64,000 nt of DNA from positions 1-64,000 of the forward strand of contig NZ_FOGH01000006.1 of assembly GCF_900111165.1 (NCBI RefSeq), given 5' to 3'. The notes beneath the pieces were generated by a model, which saw nothing but the letters and a program-made list of their open reading frames with translations, was not told the DNA's origin and did no database searches. The stretch comes from Nitrosomonas sp. Nm51. GTDB taxonomy: Bacteria > Pseudomonadota > Gammaproteobacteria > Burkholderiales > Nitrosomonadaceae. Positions 38,064-47,907 of this stretch are shown one piece after another; the first letter of the stretch is position 1; every line of letters starts with the position of its first letter. Made by a program: the position numbers and the translations under genes.

Positions 38064-41000
38064 TTATTCTTGTAATAGATATTCAATCTCAAGCGCGGGC
38101 CGCAAAGTAGCATCTTCAGCATAGTCGCTGCTGACAAAAGTCTTTGTATTACCATTACCACTCACAGGCACCAATTTCCATCCAAAATTTGATCTGCCAT
38201 TTTGAATCGCCTGCACACCCTGGGTTACATCTATAATAAGCCAGCTAGGTTCCCATGAAGCTGAAGCTTCACCATCATATTGGCTATCAATGTCTGTTCC
38301 AAAACCTGTGGCTCCAGGCTGGTCCCAGAAAACTGCCAGCTGGCTTTCTTGCCAGGTAACCTGGTCTTCCAGCCATGGTAAAAGCAATGGGTGTGCACGG
38401 TAAACATGATCATAATAAGATGATTTATATAGCTTTAATTTCGCTGAAGTAATTATTGCCTGGTCAGGAACCAAACCACCTTCTGATTCAAAAATTGCAA
38501 ACTGAATCAGTGACGTAAAATGCGAATTTCGTGACTTGTCCAGCAGTTTATTTTGGCTGCCAAAATTTACAAAATCATGGTATTCATATAAATAACTATC
38601 CCACACATTGACAAACCCATTGAGTCCCTTTTGCAGCGTAACGCGAAGACCATTATTTGCCGATTGCGTCACATCAATACCTACTGAAGCGGAATTCACC
38701 GTTAAGGCGCCGTCATCAGTTGCCACCACATGCAGTGTATGCATGCCTTCAGTTGCATCCAGCCAGGAATATTCATAGGGTGACTGAGTTACTTCGCCGA
38801 GCAAAGCACCATTGGCGTAAAATGCCACTTTTGTAATGTTGCCGTCACTGTCGTTGGCATCAGCTGTTATCAGTATGGGGTCTCCGGTTTCGAATATCGC
38901 GCCGGCGCCAGGAGCAGTCAATGTCACGGTTGGTGGTTGATTGATCAAATTTGAGACAGAAATCGACGCGCTTAAGGAAGTTGCCTGTTTTCCATCATCA
39001 TCTGTGGCTACTGCAAGTAGCGTATGCGCACCAGCTGTTGCACTATTCCAGGAAAACTCGTAGGGGCTGCCGGTATCTTCACCCAGTAAAACACCATCCG
39101 CATAAAATTCGACTTTAGTAATGATACCGTCAGGGTCGCTCGCATTGGCGGTTAATAAAATGGGATCTCCCTGAATAAATTCAGTACCTGATGATGGAGC
39201 AGTCAAATCCACATCAGGCGGTAAATTTACCGTACCGGTATCAGGTATATATTCAATCTCGAGTATGGGGCGAAGCGCGGGATCGGTTTCATATTCGCTG
39301 CTGGCGAATTTTTTAGTATTAGAATTGCCGCTTACTGGCAACAATCTCCAGCCATGGTTTTGTCCGGTTACGCTCATGGCCTGAACACCGCTGGTCACAT
39401 CCAGATCTAGCCAGCCAGGACTCCAGCCTACAGCACTTTCGCCATCAGGAATATCTGCGATATCCTGACCAAAACCAAGTCCGCCGGAGACATTCCATAC
39501 GGCTCCGGATTCTCTCTGTTCCCAGGTTACGTCATTTTCGGACCAGTTAAGCAAAATCCGGTGTGCGCGGTAAACATGGTCGTAGAATGACGTTTTAAAT
39601 AAAGATAGCTTGGCGGACGTAATAGTAGCGCCGTCAGGTACTGGACCGCCTTCATTGTCAAAGATTGCAAAACGGATAACTGAAGCAAAGCGGCTGCCGT
39701 TTATTTTATCCTGTAATAAAATATTTTCTCCGTAATTGACAGAATCAAAATATTCATACATGTAGGAATCTACAGTGCCCATATAGTCATCCAGCCCTTG
39801 CTGCAGGGATATGATTATATTATTGCCTGAACCGGATTGGGTAACGGTTACCTGGCTGATTTGAGAAGCTGCCGTAGCGCCGTTATCATCTGTCGCAATC
39901 GCGTTCAGATTATGCGTGCCAGTCGTTGGATTCGTCCAGGCAAACTCAAATGGCGCGCTGGAAACCTCGCCCAGTAAATTTCCATTAGCATAGAACGCCA
40001 CTTTGGTTACAATGCCGTCGGAATCATCCGCCGTTGCACTTAAAGAAATGGAGGCTCCGGTTTGAAAACTGGTTCCGGTAACCGGTGAAACCAGATTGAT
40101 TGTTGGAGGCAGATTTACGACAGTTGTAGAATTAACCGTAATCGATATGTTTGAAGAAGTTGTTTTTTTATTCTTATCGTCTATGGCAACAGCTTTCAGG
40201 GTATGCGTGCCGACTGTTGCGCTGCTCCAGGAAAATTCAAAGGGGCTGCCGGTATCTTCGCCCAGCAAAACGTCATCCGCATAAAATTCGACCTTGGCAA
40301 TGTTGCCATCGGCATCGTTCGCATTGGCGGTTAATAAAATGGGATCTCCCTGAATAAATTCAGTACCTGATGATGGAGCAGTCAAATCCACATCAGGCGG
40401 TAAATTTACCGTACCGGTATCAGGTATATATTCAATCTCGAGTATGGGGCGAAGCGCGGGATCGGTTTCATATTCGCTGCTGGCGAATTTTTTAGTATTA
40501 GAATTGCCGCTTACTGGCAACAATCTCCAGCCATGGTTTTGTCCGGTTACGCTCATGGCCTGAACACCGCTGGTCACATCCAGATCTAGCCAGCCAGGAC
40601 TCCAGCCTACAGCACTTTCGCCATCAGGAATATCTGCGATATCCTGACCAAAACCAAGTCCGCCGGAGACATTCCATACGGCTCCGGATTCTCTCTGTTC
40701 CCAGGTTACGTCATTTTCGGACCAGTTAAGCAAAATCCGGTGTGCGCGGTAAACATGGTCGTAGAATGACGTTTTAAATAAAGATATCTTGGCGGACGTA
40801 ATAGTAGCGCCGTCAGGTACTGGACCGCCTTCATTGTCAAAGATTGCAAAACGGATAACTGAAGCAAAGCGGCTGCCGTTTATTTTATCCTGTAATAAAA
40901 TATTTTCTCCGTAATTGACAGAATCAAAATATTCATACATGTAGGAATCTACAGTGCCCATATAGTCATCCAGCCCTTGCTGCAGGGATATGATTATATT

Positions 41001-43817
41001 ATTGCCTGAACCGGATTGGGTAACGGTTACCTGGCTGATTTGAGAAGCTGCCGTAGCGCCGTTATCATCTGTCGCAATCGCGTTCAGATTATGCGTGCCA
41101 GTCGTTGGATTCGTCCAGGCAAACTCAAATGGCGCGCTGGAAACCTCGCCCAGTAAATTTCCATTAGCATAGAACGCCACTTTGGTTACAATGCCGTCGG
41201 AATCATCCGCCGTTGCACTTAAAGAAATGGAGGCTCCGGTTTGAAAACTGGTTCCGGTAACCGGTGAAACCAGATTGATTGTTGGAGGCAGATTTACGAC
41301 AGTTGTAGAATTAACCGTAATCGATATGTTTGAAGAAGTTGTTTTTTTATTCTTATCGTCTATGGCAACAGCTTTCAGGGTATGCGTGCCGACTGTTGCG
41401 CTGCTCCAGGAAAATTCAAAGGGGCTGCCGGTATCTTCGCCCAGCAAAACGTCATCCGCATAAAATTCGACCTTGGCAATGTTGCCATCGGTATCGTTGG
41501 CATTGGCGGTCAGTGAAATGAGGTCGCCTTCGGTAAATACAGCGCCTTCTGAAGGTGTAGTTAAACTGATGGATGGTGGAAAGTTAGCCGGACCGGAACT
41601 TGAAACATATTCTATTTCTAAGGAAGGCCGTAATAATGGGTCGTTAGAAAACTCGCTACTGTGAAATTTTATAATATTATTATTCCCGCCTTTGGAGACC
41701 ATTTTCCAGCCGAAATTTTGACCGTTTGCGCTCATATCTTGAACACCTGATGACACATCGATTATAAGCCATTCCGGATCCCATTCTACGCTGCCCTCGC
41801 CATCCGAATTAGCGGCAAAATCTACATCGGGTGTATTAGCCCCTGGCGTGTTCCAGCTTGATCCAGACGCTTTCTCAAACCAAGTTACAGTATTTCCATC
41901 CCAATCGGATAATATACGGTTTGCGCCATAGACATGATCATAGGCAGAATATTTGTATACAGATAGATCCGCCTTGCGGATTATTGCGCCATCGGGAATC
42001 GGTCCACCTTCACTTTCAAAAATTGCAAAACGAACTAAAGGCATGATGGAGCCATTACCCCGGCTGAGTAAACTGGCATTTTCCGACATGTTACTCGTAC
42101 TCAGAAATAGATCAAGATATGTATCCGTTGTGCCAGTATATTCATTTAAACCATGCTGTAGTTTTATGGTTTCAATTGTGTCGGATGATACAACAATGTT
42201 TACAGGATTCGATACAGCCGACGAACCGTCGGTAAATAAAGCGCTGGCTGTCAAAGCGTAAGTGCCAGGCGTTCTGTCAATCCACTCAAAAGTATAAGGA
42301 GCGGCATTTGAAGTGCCAATTACATTACCGTCAAGAAGATATTGCACACTTGAAATTGTTTTTCCTAACGTATAGATCGACAGATCGACAGACTGATTTG
42401 CATAAATGATTTCATTTTCTTTCAAATGTGCAATCGATACGCCTTCACTAGCCACTTCAGGTTGCCAGTTTGTCGGCTTATACACCCAGATGTCACCGGT
42501 TAATTCATCGAATAACCCTACAAAAGCATCAAGCGCCTTCGAATATTTCCATTTTCCAAGAATTGGATTCGCGGTGCCGCTCTGCTGCGGCGTAGTGACA
42601 CCTTGCGGTGTAACTCGGCTCAGCACCCAGTTTCCAGAAGCCAAATCCTGGGGAGGTATCAAGTGCCAAACGTCCTGGTTGCCGTCCCACAGAACAAAAA
42701 ACTGACGAATGTGATCAAAATCAAGTCCATAATCATCTAACCTGGAGAAATTGAAAGCTCCTCCAATTACGTCGGGTGAAAATATTACATTCTGTGCAAT
42801 TGTTCCTGCCGGCTGATTCAGGTCCCAAAAAATAAATGTGCTGCCAGCGGTCCGTACAAAAATTTTACGCTGCGGATCAAATGCCCCGGCGCCCTGACCT
42901 GCAAAGGTAGACCCGGATTGAACATTACCGACTATTTCATATGTGTCCTGGGATGGGTCTGTAGGTGAAAAAGCAGAATAGCGAAACAGTCGATTGTTTG
43001 TTTGCAAATATAATACATCAACTCCGTTTTCTTCAGAATAAGCGGTCGCGGTATTAATGAAATTTGTGGGCAGAATTGTTCCCGGAGTGCCGGGAGTCAG
43101 GTTGTCCCGGTTGCTCCACATATTCTTGCCAATTACATTTGGAAATAACTGGGGGTTTACCTGCGACCCTGTTGTTCCGCCAACAGCATTCTGATCTGCC
43201 AGAGCAGGATTGAAAAAATACGGCCCCGTAGGAGAGCCGTCTGTATGAATATAACGCGAGCCAGTGTTAAAAGCTGCGCCACCAAACGTGACAAATCTAT
43301 CCAGAAGTGGAAAAAATTCAGAATTGTCATAGGTATGCGCAGCCACCGGCGCGTTTAATACGCCATCAATACTTTCGAACTGCCCGTCAATGATATGCTT
43401 GACTTCTGACGGCAATGATGCGCGCGTCCACTTCAGGGTTGACGATTCCCAGACATAGACTTCGTTTCCTGGATAATTTGCATGACCGCCGCCATAGATC
43501 ATGATATTGCCGCGATTAGGATCCCAGACCATCGAACTCCATGCCCCTATAATGCTATGCGGTGCACCAACCGCGGGTGCCTCAGGAGGGGCTGGCCGCT
43601 GTTCCAGTGGCGTCCAAACATCATCATAGCGGTTTGTATTAAGTTTTATCCAGCTATTTTCAGGTGCGAGAGCTAGCGTGCTCGCGATTTCAGTGTCCAG
43701 ACTTAACTTCCAATTGGCTTCGCTTTTGTTGGACAAAGCCATTAAAACTATACAGATGATAATAAAACCAATATGGCCTGCCATTCTGGCGGGCAACGTA
43801 TTTCGCGCTTCTTTCAT
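38064..43817 (-). CDS. Giant secreted modular protein: kelch-like head, Ig-like domains and four DNRLRE/CBM96-type modules
   Basis: A signal peptide (GFIIICIVLMALSNKSEA) starts a 1917-residue protein. Residues about 50-460 look like a kelch/beta-propeller (SMVWDPNRGNIMIYGGGHAN; FVTFGGAAFNTGSRYI). From about 465 Ig-like domains of the Big family (KVEFYADDVLLGEDTGSPFE; VAFYANGNLLGEVSSAPFEF) alternate with four modules of about 180 residues. These begin LQxGLN/DxYxGTxDxY and contain ASVIRFAIFDNEGGPVPDGA, HRILLNWSENDVTW and WLDLDVTSGVQAMS. Such DNRLRE/CBM96-like modules occur in extracellular surface or polysaccharide-binding proteins. No sorting tail is seen. Residues about 769-1555 are two almost identical 393-residue units. 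The role is probably adhesion or matrix binding (inference). Confidence 0.87.
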   Translation of the reverse strand: MKEARNTLPARMAGHIGFIIICIVLMALSNKSEANWKLSLDTEIASTLALAPENSWIKLNTNRYDDVWTPLEQRPAPPEAPAVGAPHSIIGAWSSMVWDPNRGNIMIYGGGHANYPGNEVYVWESSTLKWTRASLPSEVKHIIDGQFESIDGVLNAPVAAHTYDNSEFFPLLDRFVTFGGAAFNTGSRYIHTDGSPTGPYFFNPALADQNAVGGTTGSQVNPQLFPNVIGKNMWSNRDNLTPGTPGTILPTNFINTATAYSEENGVDVLYLQTNNRLFRYSAFSPTDPSQDTYEIVGNVQSGSTFAGQGAGAFDPQRKIFVRTAGSTFIFWDLNQPAGTIAQNVIFSPDVIGGAFNFSRLDDYGLDFDHIRQFFVLWDGNQDVWHLIPPQDLASGNWVLSRVTPQGVTTPQQSGTANPILGKWKYSKALDAFVGLFDELTGDIWVYKPTNWQPEVASEGVSIAHLKENEIIYANQSVDLSIYTLGKTISSVQYLLDGNVIGTSNAAPYTFEWIDRTPGTYALTASALFTDGSSAVSNPVNIVVSSDTIETIKLQHGLNEYTGTTDTYLDLFLSTSNMSENASLLSRGNGSIMPLVRFAIFESEGGPIPDGAIIRKADLSVYKYSAYDHVYGANRILSDWDGNTVTWFEKASGSSWNTPGANTPDVDFAANSDGEGSVEWDPEWLIIDVSSGVQDMSANGQNFGWKMVSKGGNNNIIKFHSSEFSNDPLLRPSLEIEYVSSSGPANFPPSISLTTPSEGAVFTEGDLISLTANANDTDGNIAKVEFYADDVLLGEDTGSPFEFSWSSATVGTHTLKAVAIDDKNKKTTSSNISITVNSTTVVNLPPTINLVSPVTGTSFQTGASISLSATADDSDGIVTKVAFYANGNLLGEVSSAPFEFAWTNPTTGTHNLNAIATDDNGATAASQISQVTVTQSGSGNNIIISLQQGLDDYMGTVDSYMYEYFDSVNYGENILLQDKINGSRFASVIRFAIFDNEGGPVPDGATITSAKISLFKTSFYDHVYRAHRILLNWSENDVTWEQRESGAVWNVSGGLGFGQDIADIPDGESAVGWSPGWLDLDVTSGVQAMSVTGQNHGWRLLPVSGNSNTKKFASSEYETDPALRPILEIEYIPDTGTVNLPPDVDLTAPSSGTEFIQGDPILLTANANDADGNIAKVEFYADDVLLGEDTGSPFEFSWSSATVGTHTLKAVAIDDKNKKTTSSNISITVNSTTVVNLPPTINLVSPVTGTSFQTGASISLSATADDSDGIVTKVAFYANGNLLGEVSSAPFEFAWTNPTTGTHNLNAIATDDNGATAASQISQVTVTQSGSGNNIIISLQQGLDDYMGTVDSYMYEYFDSVNYGENILLQDKINGSRFASVIRFAIFDNEGGPVPDGATITSAKLSLFKTSFYDHVYRAHRILLNWSENDVTWEQRESGAVWNVSGGLGFGQDIADIPDGESAVGWSPGWLDLDVTSGVQAMSVTGQNHGWRLLPVSGNSNTKKFASSEYETDPALRPILEIEYIPDTGTVNLPPDVDLTAPSSGTEFIQGDPILLTANASDPDGIITKVEFYADGVLLGEDTGSPYEFSWNSATAGAHTLLAVATDDDGKQATSLSASISVSNLINQPPTVTLTAPGAGAIFETGDPILITADANDSDGNITKVAFYANGALLGEVTQSPYEYSWLDATEGMHTLHVVATDDGALTVNSASVGIDVTQSANNGLRVTLQKGLNGFVNVWDSYLYEYHDFVNFGSQNKLLDKSRNSHFTSLIQFAIFESEGGLVPDQAIITSAKLKLYKSSYYDHVYRAHPLLLPWLEDQVTWQESQLAVFWDQPGATGFGTDIDSQYDGEASASWEPSWLIIDVTQGVQAIQNGRSNFGWKLVPVSGNGNTKTFVSSDYAEDATLRPALEIEYLLQE
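39154..41512. repeat. Tandem duplication, two copies of 1179 bp, inside the giant protein gene
   Basis: About 39154-40333 is repeated at 40333-41512 with period 1179 bp (393 codons), so the frame is kept. Comparing by eye I find one mismatch in the interior, G at 39608 versus T at 40787, which changes Leu to Ile. The unit holds two Ig-like domains and one DNRLRE-type module. At the outer borders the sequence drops to the lower similarity seen among the other repeats. The near identity means a recent event or ongoing homogenisation. Confidence 0.95.
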
Positions 43818-44726
43818 GCTTTATGCTACCTGTAATATCCTGGAAAACGTTGATTAGGGGTGTTAGTAATTTTCCTAATATGCCCCGACAAACATCCGCA
43901 GACTGGTTTTTTTGCTTCTCAATATAATTTGGACTCCAAAACAAGTATGATCTCAGATTTGTCTTGTTGTATGGAGGCCAAATTGATACTGTTACGGTTT
44001 CTGCGCATCCTTTGTCTGCTTTTCGTATGCCACACTGTATAGAAAACTGCTGACAGTTAGTTTGTGGCGCGAATTGCTGTCAGCGAACTATCTCTTTACC
44101 CGAATCGAAAAAGTATTTGAGAGCATTGCAAGCCGTGCGCTTAAGTTAAGGTAAACGATGGCGCCTAAAACAGATCGCCTTCTTGTTGGTTTGATAATGT
44201 ACATCAATGCGTCAATGTGAATAATAAGCGCATCTAACTTGAACCCGGAAATAGACAACAGTAGAATTGCCGCCTCGCTGTTGCGTGTTGTCATAGTTGA
44301 TGTTCGGGCTAATTCAATGCTTGAAAAGAAAACAAGTAAAGATATTTCTTTCCATATGTAGACAAGCAAAATTTGTGCCATTTTTATATAAATAAATATA
44401 TTCAATTGATTATTATGAATTCTACTCTTTAGTTTTTCAGGTTTGTGCGCTTGTGTAAGATTTTTCGACAGCTTTGGGATGCGTAAAAAAACCCGGGAAG
44501 ATCTTAGTCAGTCGAATGCGCCATCAATTGACCCGTTCCGGGTTGCAAGAATTTTTAACAGATTGCTGACGAAGCCTTTAAGCCGTACTTGAGACGGCGG
44601 CTGTTCGCATAAAAGTCGAAAACGATTTGCGCCTTGGCGCTGTGGTCGGTGTCTGAACAGCTGTTAGCCGGTACTCCCTGGAAAGGGTGATTGACCGGAA
44701 GCCATCGCTCAGTGCTTGAAGTGTTT
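43818..44726. other. 909-bp region without a convincing gene
   Basis: It begins with the upstream region of the giant protein gene. A stem GCTGACAG (44049-44056) / CTGTCAGC (44077-44084) is present. Two minus-strand open frames (44088-44405 and 44555-44827) have no recognised domain, no ribosome-binding site and odd composition. The second overlaps the MITE-like element. The stretch looks like degraded sequence. Confidence 0.45.
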
Positions 44727-44886
44727 AGGAGCCGGAATAAATAAGTGTGACAATTGGGTGTGTCTGGCGGGATGCAATGCAAGGCGGGAGGATGAGTCAT
44801 AGCACAAGCTATGGCGACGACGAACAACGCCGCAGTGTGCCCGCCAGAAGCGATCCAAATGTTACAGTTATTTATGAACGACTCCT
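44727..44886. mobile_element. MITE-like dispersed element, copy 2 (about 160 bp)
   Basis: This is the second copy of the element at 30780-30940. The left end GGAGCCGGAATAAATAAGTG and the inverted right end GGAGTCGTTCATAAATAACT form terminal inverted repeats, and TA flanks both ends. The inner part from TCTGGCGGGATGCAATGCAA onward matches copy 1 almost base for base. It has no coding capacity. Confidence 0.75.
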
Positions 44887-45269
44887 ATTAATGCATATTT
44901 AATATTACACGAGGATATCGAAGAACGCATTATCCAATCATCCAATTCGGCTAGCGTTTGTTTCCCGGCTTGGAAAGCGAATACAATTTGCAGGTTGCTG
45001 TAAACCACTTTGCGTGGCATTGATTCCATGGTACAGCGATGCCTGTGGGTAGAAATGGGCAACTGCCTGAATGCCTTTGATAGTTACAGGCCGTCCGCAT
45101 AATAACGATCGGCAAACAAGCAAAATTCCAGTCGCTTTTCGTGCGATGTGGATGCCGGTGTTCTGTTGCAGCGCTTAAACACGAAATATTATGTATCGTT
45201 AGATTCTGCTCAAACGGTGCGAGTCTTGTCCATTCAATTCGATACAGTGTAAGTTAAAAGCCAGCAACT
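44887..45269. other. 383-bp region upstream of the BCCT transporter
   Basis: A minus-strand reading between 44868 and about 45190 gives fragments (FCLFADRYYADGL, then RKVVYSNLQIVFAFQAGKQT) broken by a stop. This might be a decayed gene, but I do not recognise it. The right part should hold the promoter of the BCCT gene; no clear -35/-10 pair could be fixed. Confidence 0.35.
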
Positions 45270-46940
45270 ATGAGCAGCGAAGCCAATAAAAAGAGGGGAG
45301 ATGTTATCAAGCCGCCATTTAAAATTATTCAGATTGAATTAGCCGAATCCGGGTTCTATAAAGGGTTTAACAAATTCATGACAATTGCCAGCAAGCTGTT
45401 GATTACCGCATTGGCTCTGTGGGCCGCGGTTTTTCCAGATAAGGCATTATCTGTTTTAGATGCAGCGAGCAGTACGCTGCTGAATCATTTCAATGTTTAC
45501 TATGTTTATGTGGTTACGTTGTTTCTGTTTTTCTGCATTGTCATGACAATGATACCCGCAATAGCGAAACGAAAACTCGGCGATGCCGATTCGCAGCCCG
45601 AGTTTTCAAATTTTTCCTGGTTTTCCATGATGTTCGGTGCCGGCATGGGCATCGGGTTGATGGTTTTTTCAACGGCGGAACCGCTGTGGCATTTTGGAGA
45701 AAATCCTGAAATTATTGGCGGCGATGTCGAACCACATACGGATGAAGCGGTTCGACTCGCATTTCGTTATGCATTTTTGCACTACGGCCTGCATCCATGG
45801 GGTATCTATGTTGTGACAGGGCTCGCGCTCGCCTACTTTGCGCATCGTTATCATTTGCCGCTGACGATACGTTCGGCGCTGGTCCCCCTGCTGGGAAAAC
45901 ACCTCAATGGCTACGTGGGACATTTGCTTGATATCACGGCCATCATTGCAACGTTACTGGGTATTGCAGTGACGATTGGATATGGCATCAAACAGTTGAT
46001 CGCCGGCATTAGTGAAATTACCGGGGGCGAGTGGATGATGACATCAGGAATCGATTCCGTCCCTGAAGCAACACAATCTGCGTTGCTTTTGGCGTTATTG
46101 ACGGTGATGGTGCTGTCAATTGTGTCTGCTGCCACGGGTATTGGGCGTGGAATCAAGTTGCTCAGCAATCTGAACCTGAGTTTGTCGTGCCTGCTGCTAC
46201 TGGTTTTTTCAATATTCGGTCCGCTGCTTTTTTTATTGGAGCTTTATGGGCGTGCAAGTATCGATTATTTGCGTGTCCTGCCTGCTATATCAGTCGAGGT
46301 TTTTGAACCGGACACCGCCAGCGGTCAATGGCAGGAGCAGGGCACAATATTGTACTGGGCATGGTGGATTGCCTTTGCGCCATTTGTCGGTTTGTTTCTT
46401 GCGCGTATATCTAAAGGGCGCACAATTCGGGAATTTATATTCGGCGCAATGCTGGCACCCGCAGCAGTGTGTTTTATCTGGATAACCTTGCTTGGTGGCA
46501 CGGCGATTCATCTGGAGTTATCGGGTGTGGCGGACAAACGTATTATTGAAGCGCCGATGTCTGCCCAGCTGTTTGAAACCTTAGGCGTTCTGCTTTCCGG
46601 CAGCTGGTTCATTGGGCTTGCACAGCTTGTTTCCACGCTTACAGTCGTGCTAATTCTGACATTTCTGATTACCTCTGCAGATTCAGGGATTCTGGTCTTA
46701 AATACGATCATGACGGGTGGCGGCAATCATGCGGATTTGAAACATAAGATCATCTGGGGGATGATTCTTTCCGCAGTGATTGCGGGTTTGTTAATATCCG
46801 GAGACGGCAGTCTGGAAGCGTTGCAAAAAGCCATGATTATGGGTGCATTACCCTTTTCCATCGTCATGCTGCTAATGTGCTGTGCGCTTGCTAAGGATTT
46901 CATTTGCGGTGGTCTTTCCCGGCGCGCATTAACCAAGTGA
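45270..46940 (+). CDS. BCCT-family transporter (betaine/choline/carnitine type)
   Basis: The 556-residue inner-membrane protein has the BCCT signature: FSMMFGAGMGIGLMVFSTAE with PLWHFGENP, then YGLHPWGIYVVTGLALAYFA, LDITAIIATLLGIAVTIGYG and WWIAFAPFVGLFLARISKGR. The aromatic substrate-box residues in WWIAFAPFVG and the Gly-rich helix are kept. BCCT carriers take up compatible solutes such as betaine, choline or ectoine with Na+ or H+. The exact substrate cannot be told. Na+ coupling would fit the nearby sodium genes, but that is inference. No clear ribosome-binding site precedes ATG 45270. Confidence 0.9.
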   Translation: MSSEANKKRGDVIKPPFKIIQIELAESGFYKGFNKFMTIASKLLITALALWAAVFPDKALSVLDAASSTLLNHFNVYYVYVVTLFLFFCIVMTMIPAIAKRKLGDADSQPEFSNFSWFSMMFGAGMGIGLMVFSTAEPLWHFGENPEIIGGDVEPHTDEAVRLAFRYAFLHYGLHPWGIYVVTGLALAYFAHRYHLPLTIRSALVPLLGKHLNGYVGHLLDITAIIATLLGIAVTIGYGIKQLIAGISEITGGEWMMTSGIDSVPEATQSALLLALLTVMVLSIVSAATGIGRGIKLLSNLNLSLSCLLLLVFSIFGPLLFLLELYGRASIDYLRVLPAISVEVFEPDTASGQWQEQGTILYWAWWIAFAPFVGLFLARISKGRTIREFIFGAMLAPAAVCFIWITLLGGTAIHLELSGVADKRIIEAPMSAQLFETLGVLLSGSWFIGLAQLVSTLTVVLILTFLITSADSGILVLNTIMTGGGNHADLKHKIIWGMILSAVIAGLLISGDGSLEALQKAMIMGALPFSIVMLLMCCALAKDFICGGLSRRALTK

Positions 46941-47093
46941 TTTCCGTTTGACAAAATATCGTTGTTGTCGGTAAGGTTATTATTTGTTGTTTTGAATGAA
47001 GTAAAAAGCGGTGCGTTTTCATTATCAAAACAATGATAGACTGACAAATGAATGCTGTAGTGATTTAAATAAACAAGGTCAAGGGAGTCAATA

Positions 47094-47402
47094 ATGAAAA
47101 AATTAAGAGTAGTGTTAACGTTTTTTGCAGCAGCTGCGTTGGTTGGCTGCGGCAGTAGTAATGACTATACGCCGCCTGCAGACGCGTCAGGTGAGCGGAT
47201 TTTTAGCACCGCCTGTTCGGAATGCCATAAACCGTTAAAGGGTGATGTGGCCATGATTCTGAGCGAAAACATGGCTAACAAGGATGCGCTGAAAAACAAA
47301 GTTAAGAATGGCAGTATGAGAATGCCGGCATTTCCAAATATTCAAGGTGATGCGGCAGATCGTTTGACGGACTACCTGTTGGAAAATAGTGAAGTGAAAT
47401 AA
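47094..47402 (+). CDS. Lipoprotein c-type cytochrome, 102 residues
   Basis: The signal MKKLRVVLTFFAAAALVGC has a lipobox LVGC with Cys 19. After a short linker the mature domain has ERIFSTACSECHKPLKGDVA with the haem-binding CSECH motif at about 41-45. A probable distal Met ligand lies in GSMRMPAFPNIQ, followed by DRLTDYLLENS. It is a small monohaem class I cytochrome tethered to a membrane facing the periplasm. AAGGGAG precedes the ATG. Its role is probably electron transfer to or from a larger oxidase or dehydrogenase elsewhere. An FNR regulator gene follows on the same strand. Confidence 0.9.
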   Translation: MKKLRVVLTFFAAAALVGCGSSNDYTPPADASGERIFSTACSECHKPLKGDVAMILSENMANKDALKNKVKNGSMRMPAFPNIQGDAADRLTDYLLENSEVK

Positions 47403-47907
47403 CAATATTCGGTTAATGTATCATTTGTCAGAGGATTTCTGGTCCTCTGGCGGCTTAAGCAGCTGTTTAATAAACAGCTGCATAGTGATTGCAGGGCTTG
47501 AAACGGATTCGGCATGTGCGCTTTATTATAATTGTACTTTCTCCCGACGCACCGATTTTCATTCTCTCTCAGGAAAGCTTTTTCAGCGGCATGTTAACGG
47601 CCAGCCAGAACAAAAACACTTGATTCTTCTTCGGGCAGGGGTCAAAAATCCTGTAAACGCTGCCAATCTCATTGGCAAAATACTGTTTGAAATTGATTGG
47701 AAAGCAGGTTTCGGCTGATTCAGGCGCTATGGCAGATGGCGTATCTGCACTGGAGCCTGACTTAAGAATATCAACACATCATCACTATATGACAGTAGAA
47801 TGATGCTTAAAGATTGAATAACGGTTTTTGATTCAGATCAATAAAATGATTTAAAAGCCTAATGCGAGCAGTTCCAGCCTGTTAAACCATGCTACGGATA
47901 TAAGCGT
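47403..47907. other. 505-bp region with two hairpins, no gene called
   Basis: Two stems lie just after the cytochrome stop: CAGAGGA (47429-47435) / TCCTCTG (47443-47449), and a perfect 11-bp GCAGCTGTTTA (47459-47469) / TAAACAGCTGC (47471-47481). They may end the cytochrome transcript, though no T-run follows. A 100-codon frame (47416-47718) has no family match and no ribosome-binding site. The right end should hold the fnr promoter. Confidence 0.5.

Noticed and set aside
39154-41512. Direct repeats as a CRISPR array
   Set aside because: The repeats are 1179 bp, in frame and part of a protein-coding gene; no short repeat-spacer pattern exists in the window.
44555-44827. Minus-strand frame of 90 codons as a possible transposase fragment
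   Set aside because: It runs through the MITE-like element, has no transposase motif and no ribosome-binding site.
47416-47718. 100-codon plus-strand frame between the cytochrome and fnr genes
   Set aside because: It begins inside a hairpin, has no ribosome-binding site and no family resemblance.
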